Positions 24,391 through 32,977 are shown, numbered from the stretch's first letter. The stretch is DNA of 33,798 nt from Erythrobacteraceae bacterium CFH 75059 (GCA_004331795.1 SJSR01000006.1:1-33798), one strand, 5' to 3'. Program-made: numbers and translations. The notes: generated by a model from the letters alone, not told the origin.

Positions 24391-25701
24391 TCAGGCGCGG
24401 CCGATGCTCTGGTACTGCCACCCGGCGGCGCGCAGCGCGGCCGGATCGAAGATGTTGCGCAGATCGACCAGCACCGGGGTCGTCAGCAGGGCCTTGGCCC
24501 GGTCGAGATCCAGCGCGCGGAACACACTCCACTCGGTGACGACCACGGCCGCGTCGGCGCCGTCCATGGCGGCATAGCCGTCCGCGCACATGTCGACATA
24601 GGGCAGCAGCGGCGCGGCCTGCTCCATGCCTTCGGGATCGAAGCCGCGCACGGCCACTCCGGCATCGTGCAGCGTCTGGGCGATGGCGATGGCGGGGGAG
24701 TCGCGCATGTCGTCGGTGTCGGGCTTGAAGGTGAGGCCCAGCAGCGCCACCGTCTTGCCGCGCGCGAACTCGGGACCGCCCAGCGCCTCGATCACCTTGC
24801 GTCCCATGGCCCGCTTGCGCGCGTCGTTCGCCCGGACGACGGCCTCGACGATGCGGGCGGGGCTGTCGTTGTCCTCCGCCGTCTTGAGCAGGGCGAGCGT
24901 GTCCTTGGGGAAACACGACCCGCCATAGCCGGGACCGGCTTGGAGAAAGCGGCTGCCGATCCGCTCGTCCATGCCGATGCCGCGGCTCACATCCTGGATG
25001 TCGGCGCCCACGCGCTCGCACAGGTCCGCCATTTCGTTGATGAAGCCGATCTTGGTGGCGAGGAACGCGTTCGCGGCGTACTTGACCATCTCGGACGAGC
25101 GCCGGCTGACGAACAGCAGCGGCTTGCCCGCTTCCGCCAGCGGAGCGTAGATCTCGCGCATCACCTCGCGGCCGAAATCGTCCTCGGCGCCGATGACCAC
25201 CCGGTCTGGGTTCATGAAGTCGCCGATTGCCGCCCCCTCGCGGAGGAATTCCGGGTTCGAGACGACGGAGACGCGGTGGTTGGTGCCTCCTTCCTCCACG
25301 AGCCGCGCCACGTGGTCGCCGGTGCCGACCGGAACCGTCGACTTCGTGACCACGACGAGATCGGTCTGGACGTGGGCGCCGATCTCGCGCGCCACGGCAT
25401 GCACGAACGACATGTCCGCATGGCCATCGCCATTGCGGCTCGGCGTGCCCACGGCGATGAACACCGCCCGCGCGTCTTCGAGCGCGGCGGGCAGGGCGGT
25501 GGTGAAGGTCAGCCGGCCGGCGGCCTCGTTCTTCTGGACCAGTTCGCCAAGGCCCGGCTCGAAGATCGGGATTTCGCCGCGCTGCAGGCGGGCGATCTTT
25601 TCCCCGTCACGGTCGACGCACACGACCTCATGGCCGAGTTCCGCCAGACAGGCTCCCGTGACCAGGCCGACATAGCCCGAGCCGACCATGGCAATCTTCA
25701 T
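24391..25701 (-). CDS. ugd: UDP-glucose 6-dehydrogenase
   Basis: This is a 436-residue nucleotide-sugar dehydrogenase that oxidises UDP-glucose to UDP-glucuronate with two NAD+. It has the Rossmann motif VGSGYVGLVTGACLAELGH, then PIFEPGLGE and VVSNPEFLREG. The catalytic Cys lies in GPGYGGSCFPKD (about 260), and LGLTFKPDTDDMRDSP follows. UDP-glucuronate is a precursor for exopolysaccharide or glycolipid glycans, including the sphingan and glucuronosyl-ceramide lipids known from sphingomonads. The ATG at 25701 stands 14 bases after the metallophosphatase stop, so the two are probably cotranscribed. Confidence 0.96.
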   Translation of the reverse strand: MKIAMVGSGYVGLVTGACLAELGHEVVCVDRDGEKIARLQRGEIPIFEPGLGELVQKNEAAGRLTFTTALPAALEDARAVFIAVGTPSRNGDGHADMSFVHAVAREIGAHVQTDLVVVTKSTVPVGTGDHVARLVEEGGTNHRVSVVSNPEFLREGAAIGDFMNPDRVVIGAEDDFGREVMREIYAPLAEAGKPLLFVSRRSSEMVKYAANAFLATKIGFINEMADLCERVGADIQDVSRGIGMDERIGSRFLQAGPGYGGSCFPKDTLALLKTAEDNDSPARIVEAVVRANDARKRAMGRKVIEALGGPEFARGKTVALLGLTFKPDTDDMRDSPAIAIAQTLHDAGVAVRGFDPEGMEQAAPLLPYVDMCADGYAAMDGADAAVVVTEWSVFRALDLDRAKALLTTPVLVDLRNIFDPAALRAAGWQYQSIGRA

Positions 25702-25715
25702 AACCCCGTTTCCCG

Positions 25716-26498
25716 TCAAGCGGCCGCCGCGTCGCCCCGGTCCGCTGCCTCCAGATACCGTCGCCCCGCTCCCTCGAGGACGAGGGCGGTCAGGCGACCG
25801 GTGCGATACGCGCCCGTGTCGATGGCGATGCGATTACCGTAATCGGCTGCGTCTTCAACTATTGTGTGTCCATGCACCACCACGTGCGAGTGGGGCGCGG
25901 TGTGCTTGATGAAACTTTCGCGGATCCACAACAGGCTCTCGCGGTCCTGTTCCTCAAGAGGACGGTTCGGCCGGATGCCGGCATGCACGAACACGTAATC
26001 GCCGGCGACGATGTACTCCTCGAAGCCTTGCAGGAACTCGCGGTGCCGCACCGGCACGAGGCTCGGCAGGCGCGCCAGCAGCTCGCCGACGGTGAGGGCG
26101 TTGTATTCGGCGACGGGAATGCCGTAGCTCAGGATCGTTTCGCGGCCGCCATGTTTCACGAAGGTGCGCAGCCGCGTCTCGTCGCGGAAGGCCTGAAGGA
26201 ACATCTCCTCGTGATTGCCGGCCAGGCACCGGACGCGCCGGCGGCCGGCCCAGGCCATCACCTGCTCGATCACGCCGGCGCTGTCATGGCCGCGATCGAC
26301 CAGATCGCCCAGCATGATCACCGTCGTGTCGGCCGGCCCCGCCTCGGCATCGTCCGCCTCGATCCGGTCGATCAGCTGCGCCAGCAGGTCCGAGCGTCCG
26401 TGCACGTCTCCGATGGCGTAGTACCGCTCTCCTTGCGGAACACTGGGCGGTTGCTGGGAGGAGCGGGGGCGCAGCAGATCGCGCAGAGATGTGAACAT
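25716..26498 (-). CDS. metallophosphatase, serine/threonine-phosphatase type
   Basis: This is a 260-residue calcineurin-like metallophosphatase. The metal-binding motifs are GDVHG (30-34), GDLVDRG (about 63-69), GNHEEM (about 94) and the C-terminal VFVHAGIRP and VVHGHT, all in the standard order. Such proteins include bacteriophage-lambda-type protein phosphatases and diadenosine tetraphosphatases; the order and length fit the former. The ATG at 26498 has no strong ribosome-binding site. It is the upstream partner of ugd on the minus strand. Phosphatases near glycan genes often regulate their enzymes, but here that is inference. Confidence 0.9.
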   Translation of the reverse strand: MFTSLRDLLRPRSSQQPPSVPQGERYYAIGDVHGRSDLLAQLIDRIEADDAEAGPADTTVIMLGDLVDRGHDSAGVIEQVMAWAGRRRVRCLAGNHEEMFLQAFRDETRLRTFVKHGGRETILSYGIPVAEYNALTVGELLARLPSLVPVRHREFLQGFEEYIVAGDYVFVHAGIRPNRPLEEQDRESLLWIRESFIKHTAPHSHVVVHGHTIVEDAADYGNRIAIDTGAYRTGRLTALVLEGAGRRYLEAADRGDAAAA

Positions 26499-26803
26499 AA
26501 CAACGACAGGGCCTGTGAGTGCGATCCGCTGGCGGATCCCGATGGCGGCTCGCCGGCCGTGGCCGATGTGCAGCCGCCACGCGCGCACTACGCCCTACCG
26601 GCTGAATCGTGCCCGAACAAGCTCCCGCATACGCCAGCCGGACTGCCTCGGACCAGACCGGGGTGGAAAAGGCTGTCGGGCGGTAACCTTCTTTGAAGCT
26701 GCTCCCTGTAAGCAGGCGTCGAGTCAGGGGGCGTTTGGGGGAACGGGGCGGTGACAGGGGCAGCACAAACGCCGCGCGGGCTGGCGCGGGGCGGCAAAAC
26801 GTG
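26499..26803. promoter_or_regulatory. 305-bp divergent region with 16-bp palindrome
   Basis: This stretch separates the metallophosphatase/ugd pair (minus) from the NfrB-like pair (plus). It contains GATCCGCTGGCGGATC (26523-26538), two 7-bp inverted halves with two bases between, 25 bases upstream of the metallophosphatase ATG. A second inverted repeat, CTGCT/AGCAG, lies at 26699-26715. No strong sigma-70 promoter is obvious. I see no gene; an open frame beginning with TTG at 26693 is part of the next gene's uncertain N-terminus. Confidence 0.45.
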
Positions 26804-28231
26804 GTGAGCGCGGTGCAGGCGATCTACCACGAGCTGGTGGTGTTCGCAGCGGTGTGCTTCCTGCTGTCGAGTCTCGACGAGCTGGTGATCGACGCGCTCT
26901 ATGTGTGGGCGCGCGTGACCGGCCGCACGCGTCACCCTGTGCCGCCAGCCTGCCTTTTGGAGACCGGCGGCGGCGCCCTCGCGCCCCTGCCGGAGGCGGC
27001 CGCTCCGGGACGCGCCATGCATCCGCCGGCGGCCGTTCTCGTTCCTGCCTGGGACGAGGCGCTCGTGATCGGTGCGACCATCCGCCACATGCGCGCGGCG
27101 TGGAGCGATGAGCGGCCGGTGATCTTCGTCGGCTGCTACGCCAACGATCCCGCCACCGTGGCGGCGGCACGGACGGCGGGCATGGGTGACGGGCCCGAGG
27201 TCCGGCTCGTCCGGCTGGAGAGGGCCGGACCGACGAGCAAGGCCGACTGCCTCAACCACCTGTTCGCCGCCCTGTGCGCCCACGAGGCCGAGCGGGGCGA
27301 GCGCTTCGGCTTCGTCGTGCTGCACGATGCCGAGGACATGGTCGATCCGGCCGCGCTGACTGTCATGCGCGATGCGCTTGCCCGCTGCGACTTCGTGCAA
27401 TTGCCGGTGCTCGCGCTGCCGCAGGCACAGTCGCGCTGGATCGCCGGGCACTACTGCGACGAATTCGCCGAGGCGCACGCCAAGACCATGGTGGTGCGCG
27501 ACGCGCTCGGGGCGGCGCTCCCGGCCGCGGGCGTGGGCTGCGCCATCGGACGTACCATGCTGGACCGGCTGGCGGAGACGCATCCCGGACACGGCCCGTT
27601 CGGCGCCGGCTCGCTGGTGGAGGATTACGAGTGCGGGCTCGAGATCGCCCGGCTGGGCGGCCGGAGCCGCTTCGTCCGCGTGCGCCGTGCCGACGGCCGG
27701 CTGGTGGCGACGCGGGCGTATTTTCCGGCCACCTTGACGGCTGCGGTGCGGCAGAAAACCCGCTGGACGCACGGGATCGCCTTTCAGGGTTGGGACCGGA
27801 TCGGGTGGCCGGGGCGGCTGCGTGACCGCTACATGCTGGCCCGCGATCGCCGGGGACCGCTGGGCGCGGGGCTGCTGGCGCTTGCGTATGGCCTGCTCGT
27901 CCTGACCGGCGCCGGGCTGGTCCTGCGCGAGGCGGGGCTGGTGCCGCCCCTCAGCCTCACGCCCGGAATGCGCGTGCTGTTGACCGTCAACGGCGCCTTT
28001 CTTCTGTGGCGTGCAGCGCTGCGGGCGATGTTCACCGCCCGCGAACATGGCTGGCGCGAGGGTGTTCGGGCCATCGGGCGGATCGTGATCGCCAACATCA
28101 TCGCGATCATGTCGGCGCGCCGGGCCCTTGCCGCCTATCTGCGCGCCCTGCGCGGGGGCGAGGTGCGCTGGGACAAGACCGAGCACACGCACCATCCGGC
28201 CTCGCTCCTGCCGCTGCGCCAAGCGGCGTGA
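26804..28231 (+). CDS. NfrB-like membrane glycosyltransferase (GT2)
   Basis: This is a 475-residue inner-membrane GT2 enzyme similar to the N-terminal part of E. coli NfrB. There is one N-terminal helix (about 11-35). The GT domain has AAVLVPAWDE (76-85), the DxD-like HDAEDMVDP (174-182), LVEDYECGLE (general base) and RQKTRWTHGIAFQGWDR, a Q-x-x-R-W acceptor motif. Three C-terminal helices follow. E. coli NfrB is much longer and ends in a c-di-GMP-binding MshEN domain that is absent here. I choose the GTG at 26804; 26801 is possible, and a TTG 36 codons upstream gives an Arg-rich non-membrane extension. Its stop overlaps the next start (TGATG). Sugar donor and product are unknown. Confidence 0.8.
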   Translation: MSAVQAIYHELVVFAAVCFLLSSLDELVIDALYVWARVTGRTRHPVPPACLLETGGGALAPLPEAAAPGRAMHPPAAVLVPAWDEALVIGATIRHMRAAWSDERPVIFVGCYANDPATVAAARTAGMGDGPEVRLVRLERAGPTSKADCLNHLFAALCAHEAERGERFGFVVLHDAEDMVDPAALTVMRDALARCDFVQLPVLALPQAQSRWIAGHYCDEFAEAHAKTMVVRDALGAALPAAGVGCAIGRTMLDRLAETHPGHGPFGAGSLVEDYECGLEIARLGGRSRFVRVRRADGRLVATRAYFPATLTAAVRQKTRWTHGIAFQGWDRIGWPGRLRDRYMLARDRRGPLGAGLLALAYGLLVLTGAGLVLREAGLVPPLSLTPGMRVLLTVNGAFLLWRAALRAMFTAREHGWREGVRAIGRIVIANIIAIMSARRALAAYLRALRGGEVRWDKTEHTHHPASLLPLRQAA

Positions 28232-29379
28232 TGGTCGTGGCGGCGACGAGGCGCGGCGCGCCCCTGCGGGCGGCGGGTGTGCTGCTGGCGGCGTGGATTG
28301 CGGTCCGCGCGCTCAGCCACGCCGGGCTGCCGCTGCCCGCCGAGGTTCGGCCCGGCGCGCGCGCGGCGTTCCTGCCTACCCCTGTCACGCTCCACGCGGC
28401 GGCTGTGCGGGGGCCAACGCACACCCGGCCGGCGACACGGCGCAGCGCGGCGCTCCACCCGCCCCTGCCGCTGTGGGCGGGTTTGCCACCGCACGCGCCG
28501 ACAGGGCCTGTGCGGCACGACGGGAAGTGGGCGGCGAGGTGTGCCTCGTGCGCTGCGCGGCCCGCCGCGCCGGACGGGGCCGCGGGGCCGCAGGCTTGGG
28601 CGGTCGTCACCCCGGCCGGCGGCATGGCACTTGGATTCCCGCCCGTGTCGGCGAGCCTCCCCGCCGCACCTCTGCCGGTTCCGGTGCCGGTGCCGATGAG
28701 AGCGGCCAGGGCAAGGGGCACGCCGTGGTCGGCGGATGGCTGGGTGCTGGTGCGCTCCTCCGGCGGCAGCGCCGACCCCGCACGCGCCGTGCCCGCACGC
28801 GCGGTGCTCGGCGGGAGCCAGGCCGGGCTGGTCGTCCGCCATGCGCTGAGCCGTTCCGCCGTCGTGCAGAGCGCTGTCTACGCGCGCGTCAGCCGGTCCT
28901 TTGGCGCGGCCCGCGAAAGCGGAGCGGCGGCGGGGGTCCAAATCTCGCTCGCCGCGCCGGTGCCGATGACCGTCCATGCCGAACTGCGCGTCACCGACCG
29001 CGAACAGGGGACCGATGTGTCGCCCGCCCTGTTCGTCAGCGGCGGCGTTCACGACCGGGCGCTTGGCGCCGGCGTCACGCTGCGCGCTTTCGGGCAGGCC
29101 GGCTATGCCGGCGGAGAACACGCGACCGCCTTCGTCGACGGTCAAACGGTGGTCGAGCGCGAAGTCGTGGCAACGGGGAAGGCGAACCTGCGTCTCGGCG
29201 CGGGAGTGTGGGGCGGAGCGCAGCGCGGCGCAGAGCGTTTCGAGGCGGGGCCGCAGGTGGCGCTCGACCTGCCCGCCGGCCGCGGCCGCGTCCGGGTCGA
29301 GGCCAGCTACCGCCTTCGCCTCGCCGGCGAGGCGCAGCCGTCCGGCGGACCGGTGCTGTCACTTGCCGCAGGGTTCTGA
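28231..29379 (+). CDS. NfrA C-terminal-like outer-membrane protein
   Basis: This 382-residue protein starts with a hydrophobic export signal (LRAAGVLLAAWIAVRALSHA), then a long Pro/Ala-rich region to about residue 165. The rest resembles the C-terminal domain of bacteriophage N4 adsorption protein A: LGGSQAGLVVRHALSRSAVV, SAVYARVSRSFG, GGVHDRALGAGVTLRAFGQA and LRLGAGVWGGAQ. It has alternating polar/non-polar beta strands and a final Phe, as in outer-membrane barrels. E. coli NfrA is over 900 residues with TPR repeats that are missing here. The ATG at 28231 overlaps the glycosyltransferase stop. The pairing suggests a glycan synthesis/export pair; this is inferred from resemblance. Confidence 0.65.
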   Translation: MVVAATRRGAPLRAAGVLLAAWIAVRALSHAGLPLPAEVRPGARAAFLPTPVTLHAAAVRGPTHTRPATRRSAALHPPLPLWAGLPPHAPTGPVRHDGKWAARCASCAARPAAPDGAAGPQAWAVVTPAGGMALGFPPVSASLPAAPLPVPVPVPMRAARARGTPWSADGWVLVRSSGGSADPARAVPARAVLGGSQAGLVVRHALSRSAVVQSAVYARVSRSFGAARESGAAAGVQISLAAPVPMTVHAELRVTDREQGTDVSPALFVSGGVHDRALGAGVTLRAFGQAGYAGGEHATAFVDGQTVVEREVVATGKANLRLGAGVWGGAQRGAERFEAGPQVALDLPAGRGRVRVEASYRLRLAGEAQPSGGPVLSLAAGF

Positions 29380-29434
29380 AGCGGGCCGCGCGGGGGAGCC
29401 TTGCGCCGCAAGTTCCCGGCGCTAGGGTTCGGCC

Positions 29435-30349
29435 GTGGACGTCTACCTTCCCATCGCCAACCTGTCGGTCAACGGCTTGCTGATCGTGTTGCTGGGAGGG
29501 TTGACGGGCATCCTGTCGGGCATGTTCGGCGTGGGCGGCGGCTTCCTGACGACGCCGCTGCTGATCTTCTACGGCGTGCCGCCGACCGTGGCTGCGGCCT
29601 CGGCCTCGACGCAGGTGACCGGGGCCAGCGTGACGGGCGTGCTTGCCCATGGCCGGCGCCGCGGTGTTGACTACCACATGGGCGCGGTGATGATGGCCGG
29701 CGGGCTGGTCGGCACCCTTGCCGGGGCGGCCCTGTTCCAGCTGTTCCAGTCGCTTGGCCAAATCGACGTGATCATCAGCGCCCTGTATGTGGTGCTGCTC
29801 GGCTCCATCGGGGCGATGATGGGGCGCGAGGCGTGGCAGGGCCTGCGCGGCGGGAAGGGCGAGGGCGCCCGGCCGGTCGTCCGGCGGCGGCACCACCCGC
29901 TGGTCGCGGCGCTGCCGATGCGGTGGCGTTTCTACCGCTCCGGCCTCTACATATCGCCGCTCGCACCCCTTCTGCTGGGGTTTGTCACGGGCATTCTCAC
30001 CATGCTGATGGGCGTGGGCGGGGGGTTCATCCTCGTGCCCGCCATGCTCTACATCCTCGGGATGAGCGCCGGGGTCGTGGTCGGCACGTCGCTGTTCAAC
30101 ATCCTGTTCATCACCATCGCCTCCACCATCGTCCATTCGCTGACCACGAAGGCGGTCGACATCGTGCTCGTCGCCCTTCTGCTGGTCGGCTCGGTCGCGG
30201 GCGTCCAGGCGGGCGCGCGGCTGGCGCAGATGGCCCGGCCGGAACTGCTGCGCGCGGCGCTGGCGGGCATCGTGCTGCTTGTCGCGTTCCGGATGCTGTT
30301 CAACCTCGGCGTCCGCCCGGACGAGATCTTCACGGTGCAGCCGCTGTGA
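29435..30349 (+). CDS. TauE/SafE family sulfite/anion exporter
   Basis: This is a 304-residue membrane protein with about eight helices in two related halves, each with a conserved Gly-rich motif: GILSGMFGVGGGFLTTPLLI and GILTMLMGVGGGFILVPAML. These duplicated elements define TauE/SafE transporters, which move sulfite, sulfoacetate or other organic anions. The start is a GTG at 29435. The stop overlaps the next start (GTGA), so it is coupled to the TIGR02186 gene. The gene begins 55 bases after the NfrA-like gene and may share its transcript, but the roles look different. Confidence 0.92.
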   Translation: MDVYLPIANLSVNGLLIVLLGGLTGILSGMFGVGGGFLTTPLLIFYGVPPTVAAASASTQVTGASVTGVLAHGRRRGVDYHMGAVMMAGGLVGTLAGAALFQLFQSLGQIDVIISALYVVLLGSIGAMMGREAWQGLRGGKGEGARPVVRRRHHPLVAALPMRWRFYRSGLYISPLAPLLLGFVTGILTMLMGVGGGFILVPAMLYILGMSAGVVVGTSLFNILFITIASTIVHSLTTKAVDIVLVALLLVGSVAGVQAGARLAQMARPELLRAALAGIVLLVAFRMLFNLGVRPDEIFTVQPL

Positions 30350-31116
30350 CGCCGCACGCCGTCATCCGCGCGGCTCTGTGCCTTGTAGCCGCGGCGGCGT
30401 GCATGGGCCAGCGTGACGCGATCCTCGTTCCGGAGGTGTCGCAGCACGAGGTCGCCGTGCGGCAGGGCTTCACCGGCACCGAGCTGCTGCTGTTCGGCGC
30501 CATTCTCGATCCCGCCGGACGCCGGGCGGGCGAAAGCTACGACATCGTGGTGGTGCTCAAGGGCCCGTCGCAGGCTATCCGCTTGCGCGAGAAGGAGCAG
30601 GTCGGCGGCATCTGGATCAACGCCGACAGCACCGATTTCCGCTCCGCGCCGGCCTTCTTCGCCGTCTCCTCGACCCGCCCGATCCGCGAGATCGTCGACG
30701 AGCGCACGGCCGCGATCTTCGAATTCGGCACCCGCTTCATCCAGCTCTCGCCAAGCGGCATCATCGAGAGCGCGGAGCAGCGGCGCTTCGCCGAGGGGCT
30801 GGTCGATCTGCGGCGGCGGCAGGGGCTCTTCAGCGAGGACGAGAACGGCGTGCGCCTGAGCGAGGGCGTGCTTTACCAGGCGCGGATCTATCTGCCGTCG
30901 AACGTCGTCACCGGTCTGTACACCGCCGAAACCTTTGCCGTGGCCCGCGGCCGGGTCATCGCCTCGGCCGAGGCGCAGGTGCGGGTCGAGAAGGTCGGCT
31001 TCGAACGCGCGATCGCCGACATGGCCGAGCGCCGCTCGCTGCTCTACGGGGCGCTTGCGGTGCTGCTGTCAGTCGGGACCGGCTGGCTCGCCGGACGCGC
31101 CTTCGCCCTCATCTGA
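30346..31116 (+). CDS. TIGR02186 family membrane-anchored protein
   Basis: This is a 256-residue protein with an N-terminal export signal (IRAALCLVAAAACMG). A periplasmic beta-rich domain contains LVPEVSQHEVAVRQGFTGTE, YDIVVVLKGP and VGGIWINADS. A C-terminal membrane helix (LLYGALAVLLSVGTGWLAGR) closes the protein. This matches TIGR02186, a family of unknown function found beside TauE/SafE transporters in alphaproteobacteria. It starts at a GTG overlapping the transporter stop by four bases, so it probably forms a complex or accessory unit with it. The role is unknown. Confidence 0.85.
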   Translation: MTPHAVIRAALCLVAAAACMGQRDAILVPEVSQHEVAVRQGFTGTELLLFGAILDPAGRRAGESYDIVVVLKGPSQAIRLREKEQVGGIWINADSTDFRSAPAFFAVSSTRPIREIVDERTAAIFEFGTRFIQLSPSGIIESAEQRRFAEGLVDLRRRQGLFSEDENGVRLSEGVLYQARIYLPSNVVTGLYTAETFAVARGRVIASAEAQVRVEKVGFERAIADMAERRSLLYGALAVLLSVGTGWLAGRAFALI

Positions 31117-31165
31117 GCACCGGCAGGCAAGGCGCCATTGGCAGCGTGTTAACCGTTGCCGGTGC
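31117..31165. repeat. 9-bp perfect inverted repeat
   Basis: GCACCGGCA (31117-31125) begins immediately after the TIGR02186 stop and TGCCGGTGC (31157-31165) lies 31 bases further on, 35 bases before the HerA-like start. It could be a terminator-like structure or an operator. The loop contains GTTAACC, a half-site resembling those bound by CtrA. Confidence 0.45.
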
Positions 31166-31200
31166 ATGAGGCTGGCTCCATCCGGCAAGGACCAGCGCCC

Positions 31201-32967
31201 GTGAACGACATTTCCCGCCATGACAGCAGAGGCTTCAACCCGGCGATGCGGATCCCGCATCCGGTGCCGGCGGAACTTCGGGCGGCGCCTGCCTCGCAGG
31301 GCGCCGACGCTCCGGCGCCCCAGCGCCCTGCCGCCGCGGCCGACGAGGTGCCCGGCGACAGCGGCAACAGCAACACGCCGATCGGCGTCATCGTCGACGT
31401 GTCGGGCGCGGGCGCGCTGATCGCCATCGACCCGCAGCGGCTTGGCGAGTGCATGGACGATCCCGACCCGGCGATCACCCAGACAGGACAGGTCGGAAGC
31501 CAGATCAAGGTCAAGGTCGGCAATTACTGGCTGCTCGCCAGCATTCGCAACCAGAAGCAGGACCGGAAAGCCGGAGGCGGGATCCTCGCCGACATCGACT
31601 TCCTTGGCGAAGGCAGCGTGGAGAAGCTGACCGGCCGGGTCTACCATTTCCGCCGCGGGGTCACCCGCTATCCGGTCCCCGGCGCGCTGATCTATCCGAC
31701 CAGCACCGAGGATCTGAAGCAGATCTATTCGAGCGACGGGCGACCGAACATCGAGATCGGCCGCGTCTACCCGACCCGCGACATCCGAGCCGGCCTCTAC
31801 ATCGACGCCATGCTGGGCAAGCACTTCGCCCTGCTGGGCTCGACCGGCACCGGCAAGTCGACCAGCGCCGCGCTGATCCTGCACCGCATCTGCGAGGCCG
31901 CGCCCGAAGGGCACATCGTGATGATCGACCCCCACGGCGAATATTCGGCCGCATTCCGGCACACCGGCATCATCTTCGACGTCTCGAATCTCAACATGCC
32001 CTACTGGCTGATGAACTTCGAGGAGCATTGCGAGATCCTGCTGACCAGCCGCGACGCCGAGCGGCAGGTCGACGCCGACATTCTGGCCAAGTGCCTGCTG
32101 GTCGCCCGCAAGAAGAGCCGGCTGGCCGAATCGCTCGGGAAGATCACGGTCGACTCGCCAATCCCCTACCTCCTGTCCGACCTCAGCGCCGAGCTTCAGG
32201 CGCAGATGGGCAAGCTCGACAAGGCGACCTCGTCCGCGCCCTACATCCGCATCAAGGCCAAGCTGGACGAGGTGAAATCCGACCCCCGTTACCAGTTCCT
32301 GTTTTCCGGCATGCTGGTCGGCGACACGATGGCCGACTTCATCGCCAAGATCTTCCGCATGCCGGCCGACGGCAAGCCGATCGCGATCATCGACGTGTCG
32401 GGTGTGCCGTCCGACATCACCGCCACCGTCGTCGCCGTGCTCAGCCGGCTGGTGTTCGACTTCGCCATCTGGGGCCGGGAGGAGAAGCCGCGGCCGATCC
32501 TGCTGGTCTGCGAGGAAGCGCACCGCTACGTGCCGAACGAAGCCAATGCCGATGGCAACTCGGTCGGCCGCATCCTCAGCCGCATCGCCAAGGAGGGCCG
32601 CAAATACGGCATCAGCCTCGGCCTCATCACGCAGCGGCCGTCCGACCTTGCCGAAGGGGTGCTGTCGCAGTGCGGCACCATCATCTCGATGCGGCTGAAC
32701 AACGAGCGGGACCAGTCCTTCGTGAAGGCCGCCATGCCCGAAGGCGCGCGCGGCTTCCTCGACTCCATCTCCGCCCTGCGCAACCGCGAGTGCATCATCT
32801 GCGGCGAGGGTGTGTCGATCCCCATCCGCGTCTCCTTCGACAATCTCGACGAAGCCAAGCGGCCGGCCTCCGAAGACCCCAGCTTCGTCGAACTGTGGAG
32901 CCAGGCGGGCGGGGAAGAGGACGCGGTGCGGCGCACGGTGCAGCGCTGGCGCGCGCAGGCCGGCTGA
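31201..32967 (+). CDS. HerA-type DUF87 ATPase
   Basis: This is a 588-residue FtsK/HerA-superfamily ATPase. A disordered N-terminus (to about 60) is followed by a HerA beta-barrel domain (GVIVDVSGAGALIAID). The ATPase core has Walker A LGSTGTGKST, DPHGEYSAAF and Walker B ILLVCEEAHRYVP, then the sensor GLITQRPSDL. A C-terminal LDSISALRNREC region follows. Related proteins pump DNA, and HerA works with NurA in archaeal end resection. No NurA, Sir2 or nuclease gene is adjacent, so it is a solitary bacterial member. The GTG at 31201 has AAGGA nine bases upstream; earlier starts would read through the inverted repeat. Confidence 0.9.
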   Translation: MNDISRHDSRGFNPAMRIPHPVPAELRAAPASQGADAPAPQRPAAAADEVPGDSGNSNTPIGVIVDVSGAGALIAIDPQRLGECMDDPDPAITQTGQVGSQIKVKVGNYWLLASIRNQKQDRKAGGGILADIDFLGEGSVEKLTGRVYHFRRGVTRYPVPGALIYPTSTEDLKQIYSSDGRPNIEIGRVYPTRDIRAGLYIDAMLGKHFALLGSTGTGKSTSAALILHRICEAAPEGHIVMIDPHGEYSAAFRHTGIIFDVSNLNMPYWLMNFEEHCEILLTSRDAERQVDADILAKCLLVARKKSRLAESLGKITVDSPIPYLLSDLSAELQAQMGKLDKATSSAPYIRIKAKLDEVKSDPRYQFLFSGMLVGDTMADFIAKIFRMPADGKPIAIIDVSGVPSDITATVVAVLSRLVFDFAIWGREEKPRPILLVCEEAHRYVPNEANADGNSVGRILSRIAKEGRKYGISLGLITQRPSDLAEGVLSQCGTIISMRLNNERDQSFVKAAMPEGARGFLDSISALRNRECIICGEGVSIPIRVSFDNLDEAKRPASEDPSFVELWSQAGGEEDAVRRTVQRWRAQAG

Positions 32968-32974
32968 TCCGGCC
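32958..32974. terminator. hairpin between HerA-like gene and queE
   Basis: GGCCGG (32958-32963), CTGAT and CCGGCC (32969-32974) form a perfect 6-bp stem that includes the stop codon of the HerA-like gene and lies just before the convergent queE stop. There is no T-tract. Confidence 0.35.
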
Positions 32975-32977
32975 CGA

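Noticed and set aside
26588-28222. 544-codon open frame antisense to the NfrB-like gene
   Set aside because: The product is His/Arg/Gln-rich low-complexity, and the plus-strand frame has clear glycosyltransferase motifs.
31201-32967. HerA-like gene as part of an anti-phage system
   Set aside because: No Sir2, DUF4297 or nuclease partner is next to it; neighbours are a membrane protein and queE.
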